This document shows positions 1 to 6,024 of a stretch of 13,413 nucleotides of DNA, one piece after another. Location: positions 1 through 13,413 of the forward strand of contig URRZ01000060.1 in assembly GCA_900550385.1 (NCBI GenBank), in the 5' to 3' direction. Position numbers and translations under genes: made by a program. Positions within the stretch are counted from its first letter, which is position 1, and each line of letters starts with the position of its first letter. A model generated the notes under the pieces. It was not told where the DNA came from, made no database searches, and saw only the letters and a program-made list of their open reading frames with translations. Origin of the DNA: an uncultured Coriobacteriaceae bacterium. GTDB lineage: Bacteria > Actinomycetota > Coriobacteriia > Coriobacteriales > Eggerthellaceae.

Positions 1-55
1 CCATTTGTTCATGGCCGACGCGAGTTTCCGCAGCTCGAGGAAGCGAGATAATCCC

Positions 56-74
56 TATACTGGTTGACTGTCAA
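56..74 (+). promoter_or_regulatory. Candidate promoter -10 box and operator-like palindrome upstream of the AGCS symporter
   Basis: TATACT at 56-61 is a good -10 hexamer, but no convincing -35 lies 16-18 nt upstream. Immediately downstream, 64-74 reads TTGACTGTCAA, a perfect 5-bp inverted repeat around one central base. It would sit over the expected transcription start near 68, where a repressor could block initiation. TTGACT (64-69) could instead be a -35 box, but nothing resembling TATAAT lies 17 nt further on. The role is inferred from position and symmetry only. Confidence 0.35.
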
Positions 75-141
75 ATTCCCTTTTCCAGATTCCCCGCCCT
101 TCGGGTACGCGCCTGAACCGTACTGCTAGCAAGGGGGGTCC

Positions 142-1635
142 ATGGAAACCTTCGAAGAGATTCTTTCCACCATCGATACCTTCGTATGGGGTCCGCCCCT
201 GATCGCGCTCATCCTGCTGGGCGGCATCTTCCTGACCATCCGCCTGCGCGCCCTGCAGTTCCCGTGGCTGCCGCGCGCGTTGCGCTACACCTTCAGCAAC
301 GAGAAGGGCTCCGGGGGCGAGATCACCAGCTTCGCCGCCATGTGCACCGCGATGTCGGCAACCGTCGGCACGGGCAACATCGTGGGCATCGCCACCGCCG
401 TGGTCACCGGCGGCCCGGGCGCGCTGTTCTGGATGTGGATGGCGGCGCTGTTCGGCATGGCGACCAAGTTCTCCGAGGGCCTGCTGGCCGTCAAGTACCG
501 CACCACCGACAAGAACGGCCATGTGCTGGGCGGCCCGTTCTACTACATCGAGAACGGCATGGGCCCCAAGTGGCGCTGGCTCGCCAAGGTGTTCGCGTTC
601 TTCGGCATGTGCGTCGGCCTGTTCGGCATCGGCACGTTCACGCAGGTGAACTCGATCTCCAGCGCGGTCGTGGGCTTCTTCGACCCCAGCAACGCCCACA
701 TGGTGGCCGTCCCGGTGATCGGCGTCGAGATCTCCGTCGCCGCCATCGTCGGCGGCCTGATCACCGCGATCTTCGCCGCGCTGGTCATCATCGGCGGCGT
801 GAAGCGCATCGCGCACGTGTCCGAGCGCGTGGTGCCCGCCATGGTCGTGATCTTCCTGGTGTTCTCGTTCACGCTGATCATCTTCAACATCGAGAAGATC
901 CCCGCTGCGTTCTACATCATCGTCACGCACGCGTTCGGCCTGCAGGCGTTCGGCGGCGGCATGCTGGGCGCCATCCTCATCGCCATGCAGCTGGGCCTGG
1001 CGCGCGGCATCTTCGCCAACGAGGCCGGCCTGGGCTCCGCCCCCATCGCCGCCGCGGCCGCTCAGACGCGCGAGCCGGCGCGCCAGGGCCTGGTGTCCAT
1101 GACCCAGACGTTCATCGACTCCATCATCATCTGCTCGATGACCGGCCTCGCACTCGTGCTCACCGACACCTACGAGATCGGCCTCGAAGGCGCCGCCGTC
1201 ACCACCGCGGCGTTCCAGGCAGGCCTGCCGTTCCTGCCGCCCGAGGTCGTGTCGTTCATCCTGATGGTGTGCCTGGCGCTGTTCGGTTTCACCACCATCC
1301 TGGGCTGGAACTACTACGGCGAGCGCTGCCTGGAGTACCTGAGCGGCCGCAACCAGAAGGCCGTGCTGGCGTACCGTTGGCTCTACATCGCCTGCATCTT
1401 CATCGGCCCGTACATGACGGTCTCTGCCGTGTGGACCATCGCCGACATCTTCAACGCGTGCATGGCCGTGCCCAACATGATCGCGCTGTTCGCGCTGTCG
1501 GGCGTGGTTGCCAAGGAAGCCCGCGACTACTTCCGCCGCCTGAAGGCAGCCGACGGCGACGAGAGCAAGATGGAGCCGCGCGCCGACGACTCCGAGGATT
1601 GGAAGGTGCCCAAGCCGGAGGGCGCGGGCGCGTAG
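142..1635 (+). CDS. Sodium:alanine/glycine symporter, AGCS (amino acid carrier protein) family
   Basis: Inner-membrane secondary transporter predicted to import alanine, glycine or a related small amino acid together with Na+. The 497-residue product has the usual length and roughly ten to eleven hydrophobic segments. Family hallmarks are visible: TVGTGNIVGIA near residues 74-84, GGPGALFWMW at 90-99, and GLARGIFANEAGLGSAP near 284-300, the classical AGCS signature with an acidic residue in the core. The C-terminal 40 residues are charged and probably cytoplasmic. The start at 142 is supported by AAGGGGGG at 131-138. The gene stands alone: it is followed by a strong terminator, and the next gene is convergent. 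The exact substrate cannot be read from sequence. Confidence 0.95.
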   Translation: METFEEILSTIDTFVWGPPLIALILLGGIFLTIRLRALQFPWLPRALRYTFSNEKGSGGEITSFAAMCTAMSATVGTGNIVGIATAVVTGGPGALFWMWMAALFGMATKFSEGLLAVKYRTTDKNGHVLGGPFYYIENGMGPKWRWLAKVFAFFGMCVGLFGIGTFTQVNSISSAVVGFFDPSNAHMVAVPVIGVEISVAAIVGGLITAIFAALVIIGGVKRIAHVSERVVPAMVVIFLVFSFTLIIFNIEKIPAAFYIIVTHAFGLQAFGGGMLGAILIAMQLGLARGIFANEAGLGSAPIAAAAAQTREPARQGLVSMTQTFIDSIIICSMTGLALVLTDTYEIGLEGAAVTTAAFQAGLPFLPPEVVSFILMVCLALFGFTTILGWNYYGERCLEYLSGRNQKAVLAYRWLYIACIFIGPYMTVSAVWTIADIFNACMAVPNMIALFALSGVVAKEARDYFRRLKAADGDESKMEPRADDSEDWKVPKPEGAGA

Positions 1636-1700
1636 GACGAACTGCGCAAACGCACCGAAAGGCTCTCGGCTAGGAGCCGTGCAGCACTTTCGGATTCGGA

Positions 1701-1740
1701 AAACGCCCGCTCCGATCGTTCGGGGCGGGCGTTTTTCGTT
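1701..1740 (+). terminator. Intrinsic terminator of the AGCS symporter gene
   Basis: Arms 1701-1715 and 1720-1734 pair over 15 positions (one T-G wobble) around the tetraloop TCGT, and are followed by TTTTTCGTTTT. The left arm begins with A residues, so the hairpin also has a short T run on the minus strand and may stop convergent transcription from the Nudix side. Confidence 0.9.
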
Positions 1741-1756
1741 TTAGGTCTTGGCAGAA

Positions 1757-1791
1757 CGCGGAACCGACCTCTGTCGCGGAACCGACCCCTG
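1757..1791. repeat. Two-copy tandem repeat, 18-nt period
   Basis: The 17-mer CGCGGAACCGACCTCTG at 1757-1773 recurs at 1775-1791 with one change (T to C), 16 of 17 identical, offset by 18 nt. It lies in the convergent gap between the AGCS terminator and the Nudix stop, directly beside the 33-nt hairpin repeat at 1810-1842, so the two may form one composite intergenic element. Confidence 0.7.
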
Positions 1792-1809
1792 CTCCGCTCT
1801 CGCCGCCTC

Positions 1810-1842
1810 GACGTGAGAAAGAGACCGTCCCTTTTTCACATC
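1810..1842. repeat. Dispersed hairpin repeat, copy A
   Basis: This 33-nt stretch matches 5847-5879 at 27 of 33 positions. Both share the core GTCCCTTTTTC and fold into a stem-loop. Here the arms are 1810-1821 and 1831-1842, with one mismatch and one wobble. The copy overlaps the stop codon of the Nudix gene at 1836-1838, so it forms that gene's 3' end on the minus strand. Confidence 0.7.
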
Positions 1843-2453
1843 GCCAGCTTGCCGATGAGCTTGCGGTAGATGCGGTCGCGGATCCATGGCTCGGTGGACA
1901 GGCGGATGGCGTCCTCCAGCGGAACCCAGCGCACGCCGCTGTTCTCGTCGGGCTTGATGCGGATCGGTTCGGCGGGGTCGGCGATCGCCAGGTACGTGAC
2001 GTTGAGGTGCAGATGCGAGCTGACGTACGCGCCGCGCTTCTCGTGCCCATCGACGGTGAGCACCTCCAGGGAGTAGATGCCGCCCGGGCCGCACGGCTCC
2101 CCCATCATCAAGCGCGCGTGCGCGACGCCGGTCTCCTCCTGCAGCTCGCGCAACGCCACCGCCGCCAGGTCGCATTCACCGTCGGCATGCCCGCCTATCC
2201 AGCTCCACGAATCGTAGATGTTGTGGTAGACCAGCAGCGTCTGCTCGAACGCAGGATCGACAACCCAGATCGAGCAGGCCATATGCGCCAGCGCGCTGCG
2301 CTCGAAGCAGCCCGGCTCGGTATCGAGCGCATGCAGGATCACGCGCTTGTCCGCCGTCTCCTGCTCGTTGAACGGCTCGAACGCGGCGATCGAATCGCGC
2401 AGGGCGCGCCGAGCCTGCTCGCTTTTCGCGGGATCGGGATCTTTCCCCATCAT
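1836..2453 (-). CDS. Nudix hydrolase with a variant Nudix box
   Basis: Predicted to hydrolyse a nucleoside-diphosphate-linked compound, with Mg2+ held by the Nudix helix. Substrate unknown. From the start at 2453 (205 aa) the Nudix box covers residues 87-110: GGHADGECDLAAVALRE, then LQEETGV. The metal-binding R102-E103...E106-E107 part is intact. The first Glu of the consensus G-x5-E-x7-RE falls on Cys94, with a Glu one place earlier. The N-terminal region up to about residue 60 is helical and charged; residues 57-76 look like the first strands of the fold. The open frame extends upstream to 2561, but the extension is Arg-rich and crosses the 2496-2538 inverted repeat, whereas GGAAGGCGAGG lies just before 2453 (an ATG at 2450 is also possible). 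Cytosolic, monocistronic, divergent from the flavoprotein gene. Confidence 0.88.
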   Translation of the reverse strand: MMGKDPDPAKSEQARRALRDSIAAFEPFNEQETADKRVILHALDTEPGCFERSALAHMACSIWVVDPAFEQTLLVYHNIYDSWSWIGGHADGECDLAAVALRELQEETGVAHARLMMGEPCGPGGIYSLEVLTVDGHEKRGAYVSSHLHLNVTYLAIADPAEPIRIKPDENSGVRWVPLEDAIRLSTEPWIRDRIYRKLIGKLAM

Positions 2454-2495
2454 GGATCGCCTCGCCTTCCGTCGTCGCTTGGTCGCCGCGCTGGA

Positions 2496-2556
2496 CTGGA
2501 ACGGGATCGGTTCCAACCGGCAGCCGATCCCGTTCCAGCCGAGCCAACGCTGGAAC
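2496..2556. repeat. 15-bp perfect inverted repeat with an overlapping alternative hairpin
   Basis: CTGGAACGGGATCGG at 2496-2510 is exactly complementary to 2524-2538, with a 13-nt spacer. GTTCCAGC (2532-2539), part of the right arm, is also complementary to GCTGGAAC (2549-2556), so two mutually exclusive hairpins can form. The element lies in the 203-nt divergent gap between the Nudix and flavoprotein starts. It could be an operator for either gene, a leader structure or a dispersed palindrome. Confidence 0.75.
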
Positions 2557-2617
2557 CCCATTCTGCGCCATCCGAGGCGATTCGAAAAGCGGCTTTCCCC
2601 GCGTGCAGCGCGAGCGG

Positions 2618-2623
2618 TATCAT
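2618..2623 (+). promoter_or_regulatory. Possible -10 box for the flavoprotein gene
   Basis: GCGGTATCAT, with TATCAT at 2618-2623, lies 33 nt before the start codon. It resembles GACGGTATAAT before the gene at 12873 in the same window. The best -35, TTTCCC at 2594-2599, is poor, so this is only a candidate. Confidence 0.3.
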
Positions 2624-2656
2624 GGAACGGTTCGTATCGCCAAGACGGGAGGCATC

Positions 2657-3277
2657 ATGAAGGTCCTGCTGATCAACGGCAGCCCGCACAAAGAGGGCTG
2701 CACTTACACCGCGCTGCGCGAGGTGGCCGACACGCTGGAGTCCGAGGGCATCGAGACCGAGTTCGCATGGGTGGGCGCCAAACCCGTCGCCGGCTGCATC
2801 GCATGCCGCAGCTGCACCGAAACCGGCAAATGCGTCTTCGACGACCAGGTAAACGAGATCGCCGCCAAACTCGACGAGATCGACGGCGTCGTGGTGGGCT
2901 CGCCGGTGTACTACGCCGGGCCGAGCGGCCAGATCCATGCGTTCCTCGACCGCCTGTTCTTCTCGGCCGGCGGCAAGTTCGCCGGAAAGGTGGGCGCATC
3001 GGTGGTGAGCTGCCGCCGCGGCGGCGCCAGCGCGGCGTTCGACGTGCTGAACAAGTACTTCGGCATGAACAACATGGTGGTCGCCACCTCGCAGTACTGG
3101 AACCAGGTCCACGGCAACGCTCCCGACGAGGTGCGGCAGGACGAGGAGGGCCTGCAGACCATGCGCACGCTGGCGCGCAACATGGTGTGGATCCTCAAAT
3201 GCATCGAAGCGGGCCGCGCCGCCGGCATCGAGCTCCCCCAGCGCGAGCCGAAGATCAGCACGAGCTTCATCCGGTAG
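2657..3277 (+). CDS. Flavodoxin-fold NAD(P)H-dependent oxidoreductase with Isf-type cysteine motif
   Basis: Cytosolic flavoprotein of the NADPH-dependent FMN reductase / iron-sulfur flavoprotein family, 206 aa. The N-terminus MKVLLINGSPHKEGCT is the first strand and phosphate loop that binds FMN phosphate. VVVGSPVYYAGPSGQ near residues 78-92 is the second FMN-contacting loop. Cysteines at 47, 50, 53 and 59 give C-x2-C-x2-C-x5-C, the compact motif that holds a 4Fe-4S cluster in archaeal Isf proteins, so an electron-transfer protein is more likely than a plain quinone reductase. GGGAGG just upstream of 2657 selects this ATG over the longer open frame, whose extra N-terminus precedes the FMN loop. 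Monocistronic, ending at a hairpin. Electron partner and substrate unknown. Confidence 0.9.
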   Translation: MKVLLINGSPHKEGCTYTALREVADTLESEGIETEFAWVGAKPVAGCIACRSCTETGKCVFDDQVNEIAAKLDEIDGVVVGSPVYYAGPSGQIHAFLDRLFFSAGGKFAGKVGASVVSCRRGGASAAFDVLNKYFGMNNMVVATSQYWNQVHGNAPDEVRQDEEGLQTMRTLARNMVWILKCIEAGRAAGIELPQREPKISTSFIR

Positions 3278-3312
3278 AGCGGATCTCGTCGACAGGCCAA
3301 AACGCAAGCAGA

Positions 3313-3348
3313 GGGTTGGGGATGCATGCCGCATCCCCAACCCCCTTT
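3313..3348. terminator. Hairpin terminator between convergent genes
   Basis: GGGTTGGGGATGC (3313-3325) pairs perfectly with 3331-3343 around the 5-nt loop ATGCC, followed by CCTTT. The stem is very stable but the T run is only three bases. It lies between the flavoprotein stop (3277) and the end of the convergent Xre gene (3351), so it probably serves as a shared transcript end. Confidence 0.7.
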
Positions 3349-3350
3349 CG

Positions 3351-3998
3351 CTATGAGGCGACCCGCTCCAGCAGCTCGTCAGGTCTGCAGCAAAGCGCCT
3401 GCGCAAGCGCGACGACCGACTCGAAGTTGGCCTTGTTGATGCTCTTCTGGCGCTGCTCGTACTGCTGGATCGTGCGCGTCGGCACGCCGGACAGCTCGGC
3501 AAGGTCGGCTTGCGTGAGCCCGATCCGCCTGCGGCAGCGCCGCAGGTTCGTCTCGGGATGCGCCTGCCGATACAGCTCGTTCATGCGGTCGACGAAGCTG
3601 CGCACATCCATTTCATGGTAGGCGTAATAGAGATCCTCGAGGACTTCCATCGTCACCGCCCGCTCGATCTCGGCGAACGCCAGGCCCGTTTCCCACTGGT
3701 AATACGAAAGAGACCACCCGATCCAGTATTCCTTGCTCCCCCGCATCGCATGTCGAATCGCGACATCCCGCCGGATGCCGACCGTCTCCTCCAACACCAT
3801 CAGGGCGAGCTCGATCCCGCTCCGCCCCATCACGATCGCCGGATCGCCTTCGCCGAACCGTCGTGCCAGGCCGGACTCGATGAACAAGCCTAGAAAATCC
3901 TGCGGAAGATAACCCATCCCATGCGCAGCGAAATCAAACGCCGCGCCCAACGTCGCCTGAGCCTTGGGACGCATCTCCTCATCGTAAGCGTGGATCAT
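3351..3998 (-). CDS. Xre-type helix-turn-helix protein, probable antitoxin/repressor of the DUF3990 gene
   Basis: Two-part cytosolic protein of 215 aa. The C-terminal third (about residues 152-211) is a Xre/Cro-like HTH: LRRCRRRIGLTQADLAELSG, then VPTRTIQQYEQRQKSINKAN. The N-terminal part holds DFLGLFIESGLARRFGEGD (34-52), followed by YWIGWSLSYYQWETG (91-105) and YHEMDVRSFVDRMNELY (127-143), a pattern I associate with HTH partners encoded beside DUF3990 genes. The start at 3998 has AGGAGGT 8 nt upstream. The open frame continues to 4073, but that part is only the shadow of the upstream gene. It overlaps the DUF3990 gene by 20 nt, implying translational coupling. The family pairing suggests it neutralises its neighbour and represses the shared promoter at the palindrome 4691-4724. 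Both roles are inferred. Confidence 0.85.
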   Translation of the reverse strand: MIHAYDEEMRPKAQATLGAAFDFAAHGMGYLPQDFLGLFIESGLARRFGEGDPAIVMGRSGIELALMVLEETVGIRRDVAIRHAMRGSKEYWIGWSLSYYQWETGLAFAEIERAVTMEVLEDLYYAYHEMDVRSFVDRMNELYRQAHPETNLRRCRRRIGLTQADLAELSGVPTRTIQQYEQRQKSINKANFESVVALAQALCCRPDELLERVAS

Positions 3999-4659
3999 CG
4001 GGACCCACCTCCTCATCGAGAATCTGGAGGATGTAGAGATCGCCCGGCTCGCGCCGCTGCCTCTCGACATCAAAGTATTCTCGCCGCGCTCGCCGGTCCC
4101 GCTCGCTGTAACGGGGAAACCATTCGTCCCGAGAGACGAACTCGGCCCCTTGGAACGCCGCTCTGCCGAACGCCTCCTCGCTTTTCAGGACAACCTGCTC
4201 CCCAAGCGATCCCAAACGCATTGCGCGTGATAATTGGCGCAGGGAGATGAGGCCGTTGAGAAAATCCTGGGCAAACGAGAAATACGCGTCATCCGCCCGA
4301 TACCCGCGGATGATATCCGCCTCCCGGTACGGCACGGGGAAACGCTCGATGAGGTACGCGCGCGCCTCGAACGGCAAGGCGGCGGGAAGATCGAACACGC
4401 GGTTTTGAAGCAGCACCGCCATCCAATGCAGAATCGTATAGCGGTCGCTGTTGAGGTCGAGCATGGTCAAACCCTCGGCATCGAGCGTGTAGCGGTTTGC
4501 ATAGCCGTCGCGCCTGCCGCCCACCGCCCGCTCCTTCGCCATTTCCAAGTGCTCGGTGCAGTAGAAGCCCTGACCGTAATCGTTATGCGCACGGCCTCCA
4601 CCGAAAAGAGGCTGCTCGATGATATGGTCGGAACCATGGAATAGCGTCATGACCGCCAT
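3979..4659 (-). CDS. DUF3990 domain protein, probable ADP-ribosyltransferase-like toxin
   Basis: 226-aa cytosolic protein. Residues 4-35 match the DUF3990 opening: MTLFHGSDHIIEQPLFGGGR, then NDYGQGFYCTE. Later come GLTMLDLNSDRYTILHWMAV (63-82) and GSLGEQVVLKSEEAF (150-164). His8, Tyr in GFYCTE and Glu154 are placed like the H-Y-E residues of ADP-ribosyltransferases, to which the family has been related. No activity is shown for this protein. The ATG at 4659 has AGGAGG 5 nt upstream; a GTG at 4665 overlaps that site and an ATG at 4650 is too far away. It is the first gene of a two-gene operon with the Xre protein. Toxin-before-antitoxin order is unusual for type II modules but fits a downstream repressor. 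The target could be protein, nucleic acid or a metabolite. Confidence 0.85.
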   Translation of the reverse strand: MAVMTLFHGSDHIIEQPLFGGGRAHNDYGQGFYCTEHLEMAKERAVGGRRDGYANRYTLDAEGLTMLDLNSDRYTILHWMAVLLQNRVFDLPAALPFEARAYLIERFPVPYREADIIRGYRADDAYFSFAQDFLNGLISLRQLSRAMRLGSLGEQVVLKSEEAFGRAAFQGAEFVSRDEWFPRYSERDRRARREYFDVERQRREPGDLYILQILDEEVGPDDPRLR

Positions 4660-4686
4660 AGGCACCTCCTCTGCTTGGATGATGCC

Positions 4687-4724
4687 AGTATAGCAAAAGT
4701 ACTCCCAAAGGAGTACTTTTGCTA
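4687..4724 (-). promoter_or_regulatory. Promoter of the DUF3990/Xre operon with a perfect 15-bp palindrome
   Basis: TAGCAAAAGTACTCC (4691-4705) is exactly complementary to 4710-4724 around the loop CAAA. On the minus strand the -10 box TATACT occupies 4692-4687 and shares two bases with the palindrome's end, so the palindrome covers the -10/-35 spacer and the -35 region. No TTGACA-like -35 is present. A bound repressor would exclude RNA polymerase, the layout expected for autoregulation by the Xre product. As RNA it also forms a stem ending in TTTTGCT, so it may terminate the truA-operon transcript, which ends 25 nt upstream of it. Confidence 0.7.
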
Positions 4725-4749
4725 AGTATGACTTTTCGAGACGAACCGG

Positions 4750-4995
4750 CTAAGCCAGCCGCGCGGTGCCGACGGCCACCACGTGGCCGGCGGCGTCCTC
4801 GAAGACGCTCAGGGCATCGTCACGGCTGGAATACAGGTGGCAGAACGTGCTCGGGGCCAGCTTTCCGGGCGCCGTCGTCAAAGCGGAAGCGTTCGCATGG
4901 AGCCGTTCGCGCACGTCGCTCGCCAGACGGGCCGCCTCAGCGCGCTTGACGGCCTGCTCCTCGCCCCGGCGGGAGGCCCTGCCGCGGGCGCTCAT
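4750..4995 (-). CDS. Small hypothetical protein translationally coupled to truA
   Basis: 81-residue protein not assigned to a named family. Its ATG at 4995 overlaps the truA stop as ATGA (4995-4992), the main evidence that this is a real gene. The first 35 residues are basic and helical (SARGRASRRGEEQAVKRAEA). The C-terminal part, APSTFCHLYSSRDDALSVFE and then DAAGHVVAVGTARLA, looks like a small beta-rich unit with one Cys. There is no signal peptide or membrane segment. A link to RNA modification or ribosome function is suggested only by position after truA. The codon pattern (GC-rich third positions) agrees with its neighbours. Confidence 0.65.
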   Translation of the reverse strand: MSARGRASRRGEEQAVKRAEAARLASDVRERLHANASALTTAPGKLAPSTFCHLYSSRDDALSVFEDAAGHVVAVGTARLA

Positions 4996-5822
4996 TCCCA
5001 GCCTTCCGCAGCATGCCCCGGCCGGGGGATGACCCCGCCCGGGCCGGCATAGCCCACCCGCCAGAACACCAGGCCCTGCGCCGGCGCGTTCTCGCCGGCA
5101 GCCCGGCGATCGCGTGCCTCAAGAACCTCGCTCACCCATGACGGGTCGTGCGCGCCGCGCCCGACCAAGGCCAGCGTCCCCACGATGGTGCGCACCATCG
5201 AATGGAGGAAAGCGTTGCCCGTAACGCGTATGGCGACAACCTCCTCCTCGCCCATCATCGTGACGTTGTCGATGACGATGGCCGACACGTTGCGGCACGT
5301 CGGCTTCCCCTCGGCGGATGCCGCCATGCAGAAGCTCTTGAAATCATGCTCGCCTATCAGATGGGATGCGCCCTCCCTCATCGCCTCGACGTCCAAGGGC
5401 TTGGGAAGGTGCCACACCCTGTCGGCGATGAGCACCGGCCGCCAGTCGCCGGTGAAGATGAAGTAGCGGTATTCGCGCTCAACCGCGTCGAAGCGCGCGG
5501 AGAACCCCTCCGGCGCCTCCTGCACGGCGGACACCGCGATACGGTCGTCCACCAAAGCGTTCAGCGATCGCTTAAGGCTGCGGGCGGTTCGGGAGGCGAG
5601 CTCCTCTTCGGAAAGGTCGAAGCTCACCACCTGCCCGCGCGCATGCACGCCCGCATCGGTGCGGCCGGCGCACACCGTCTCCACCTCGCGGCGGAGCAGC
5701 GTGCGCAAGGCCGCCTCGAGCGAGCCCTGCACGGTGAGCTGGCCCGGCTGGCGCGCGAACCCGCTGAACGGCCTGCCGTCATAGGCAACCGTCAAAGCGA
5801 TGGTATGTCGCACGTCCTCCAT
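4992..5822 (-). CDS. truA: tRNA pseudouridine(38-40) synthase TruA
   Basis: Converts uridines 38-40 in the tRNA anticodon stem-loop to pseudouridine. The 276-aa product has typical TruA length and motifs: TVAYDGRPFSGFARQP near residues 11-26, catalytic Asp56 in CAGRTDAGVHARGQVVSF, the YRYFIFTG region, HDFKSFC in the middle, and NAFLHSMVRTIVGTLALVG near the C-terminus. The ATG at 5822 has AAAGGA four bases upstream and no better alternative. It lies downstream of leuS on the same strand, separated by 218 nt that hold two repeat/hairpin elements, and it overlaps the small gene that follows by ATGA. No clear promoter was seen, so it may be read through from leuS. Confidence 0.96.
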   Translation of the reverse strand: MEDVRHTIALTVAYDGRPFSGFARQPGQLTVQGSLEAALRTLLRREVETVCAGRTDAGVHARGQVVSFDLSEEELASRTARSLKRSLNALVDDRIAVSAVQEAPEGFSARFDAVEREYRYFIFTGDWRPVLIADRVWHLPKPLDVEAMREGASHLIGEHDFKSFCMAASAEGKPTCRNVSAIVIDNVTMMGEEEVVAIRVTGNAFLHSMVRTIVGTLALVGRGAHDPSWVSEVLEARDRRAAGENAPAQGLVFWRVGYAGPGGVIPRPGHAAEGWE

Positions 5823-5846
5823 GGCATCCTTTCAACGAAACAGGGG

Positions 5847-5879
5847 GATGCGAAAAAGCGACTGTCCCTTTTTCGCATC
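5847..5879. repeat. Dispersed hairpin repeat, copy B
   Basis: GATGCGAAAAAG (5847-5858) pairs perfectly with 5868-5879 around a 9-nt loop. The sequence is 27 of 33 identical to 1810-1842. Where the copies differ in the stem at position 5, both partners change (C-G here, T-A in copy A), which suggests the fold itself is maintained. It lies 24 nt upstream of the truA start codon, inside the probable truA leader. Confidence 0.75.
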
Positions 5880-5908
5880 AACCTTCGAGATAGAGCAAAA
5901 GTCAGCGA

Positions 5909-6009
5909 GGGCACTCCTGACGCCGGAGATCGTGGGGATCCCGCAGGCGTAGCGGCCTTTGGGCCGTGAGCCTGCGGGATCGCCGCGAGATTCGGTGCCA
6001 GGAGCGCCC
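5909..6009. repeat. 101-nt nested imperfect hairpin element in the leuS-truA gap
   Basis: Three nested stems share one centre. The outer arms 5909-5925 and 5993-6009 pair at 14 of 17 positions, the middle arms 5937-5948 and 5970-5981 pair perfectly over 12 bp, and the inner arms 5953-5957 and 5962-5966 pair over 5 bp around TTTG. The unpaired stretches between outer and middle arms are 11 nt on each side. No T run follows on either strand, so it is not an ordinary terminator. It may be a REP/MITE-like palindromic element or a structured RNA processed from the leuS-truA transcript. Confidence 0.75.
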
Positions 6010-6024
6010 GCAGCGTCGAGAGGT

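Noticed and set aside
1836..2561. Longer Nudix protein starting at 2561
   Set aside because: The extra 36 residues are encoded by the inverted-repeat region and are basic and repeat-derived. The ATG at 2453 has a better ribosome binding site.
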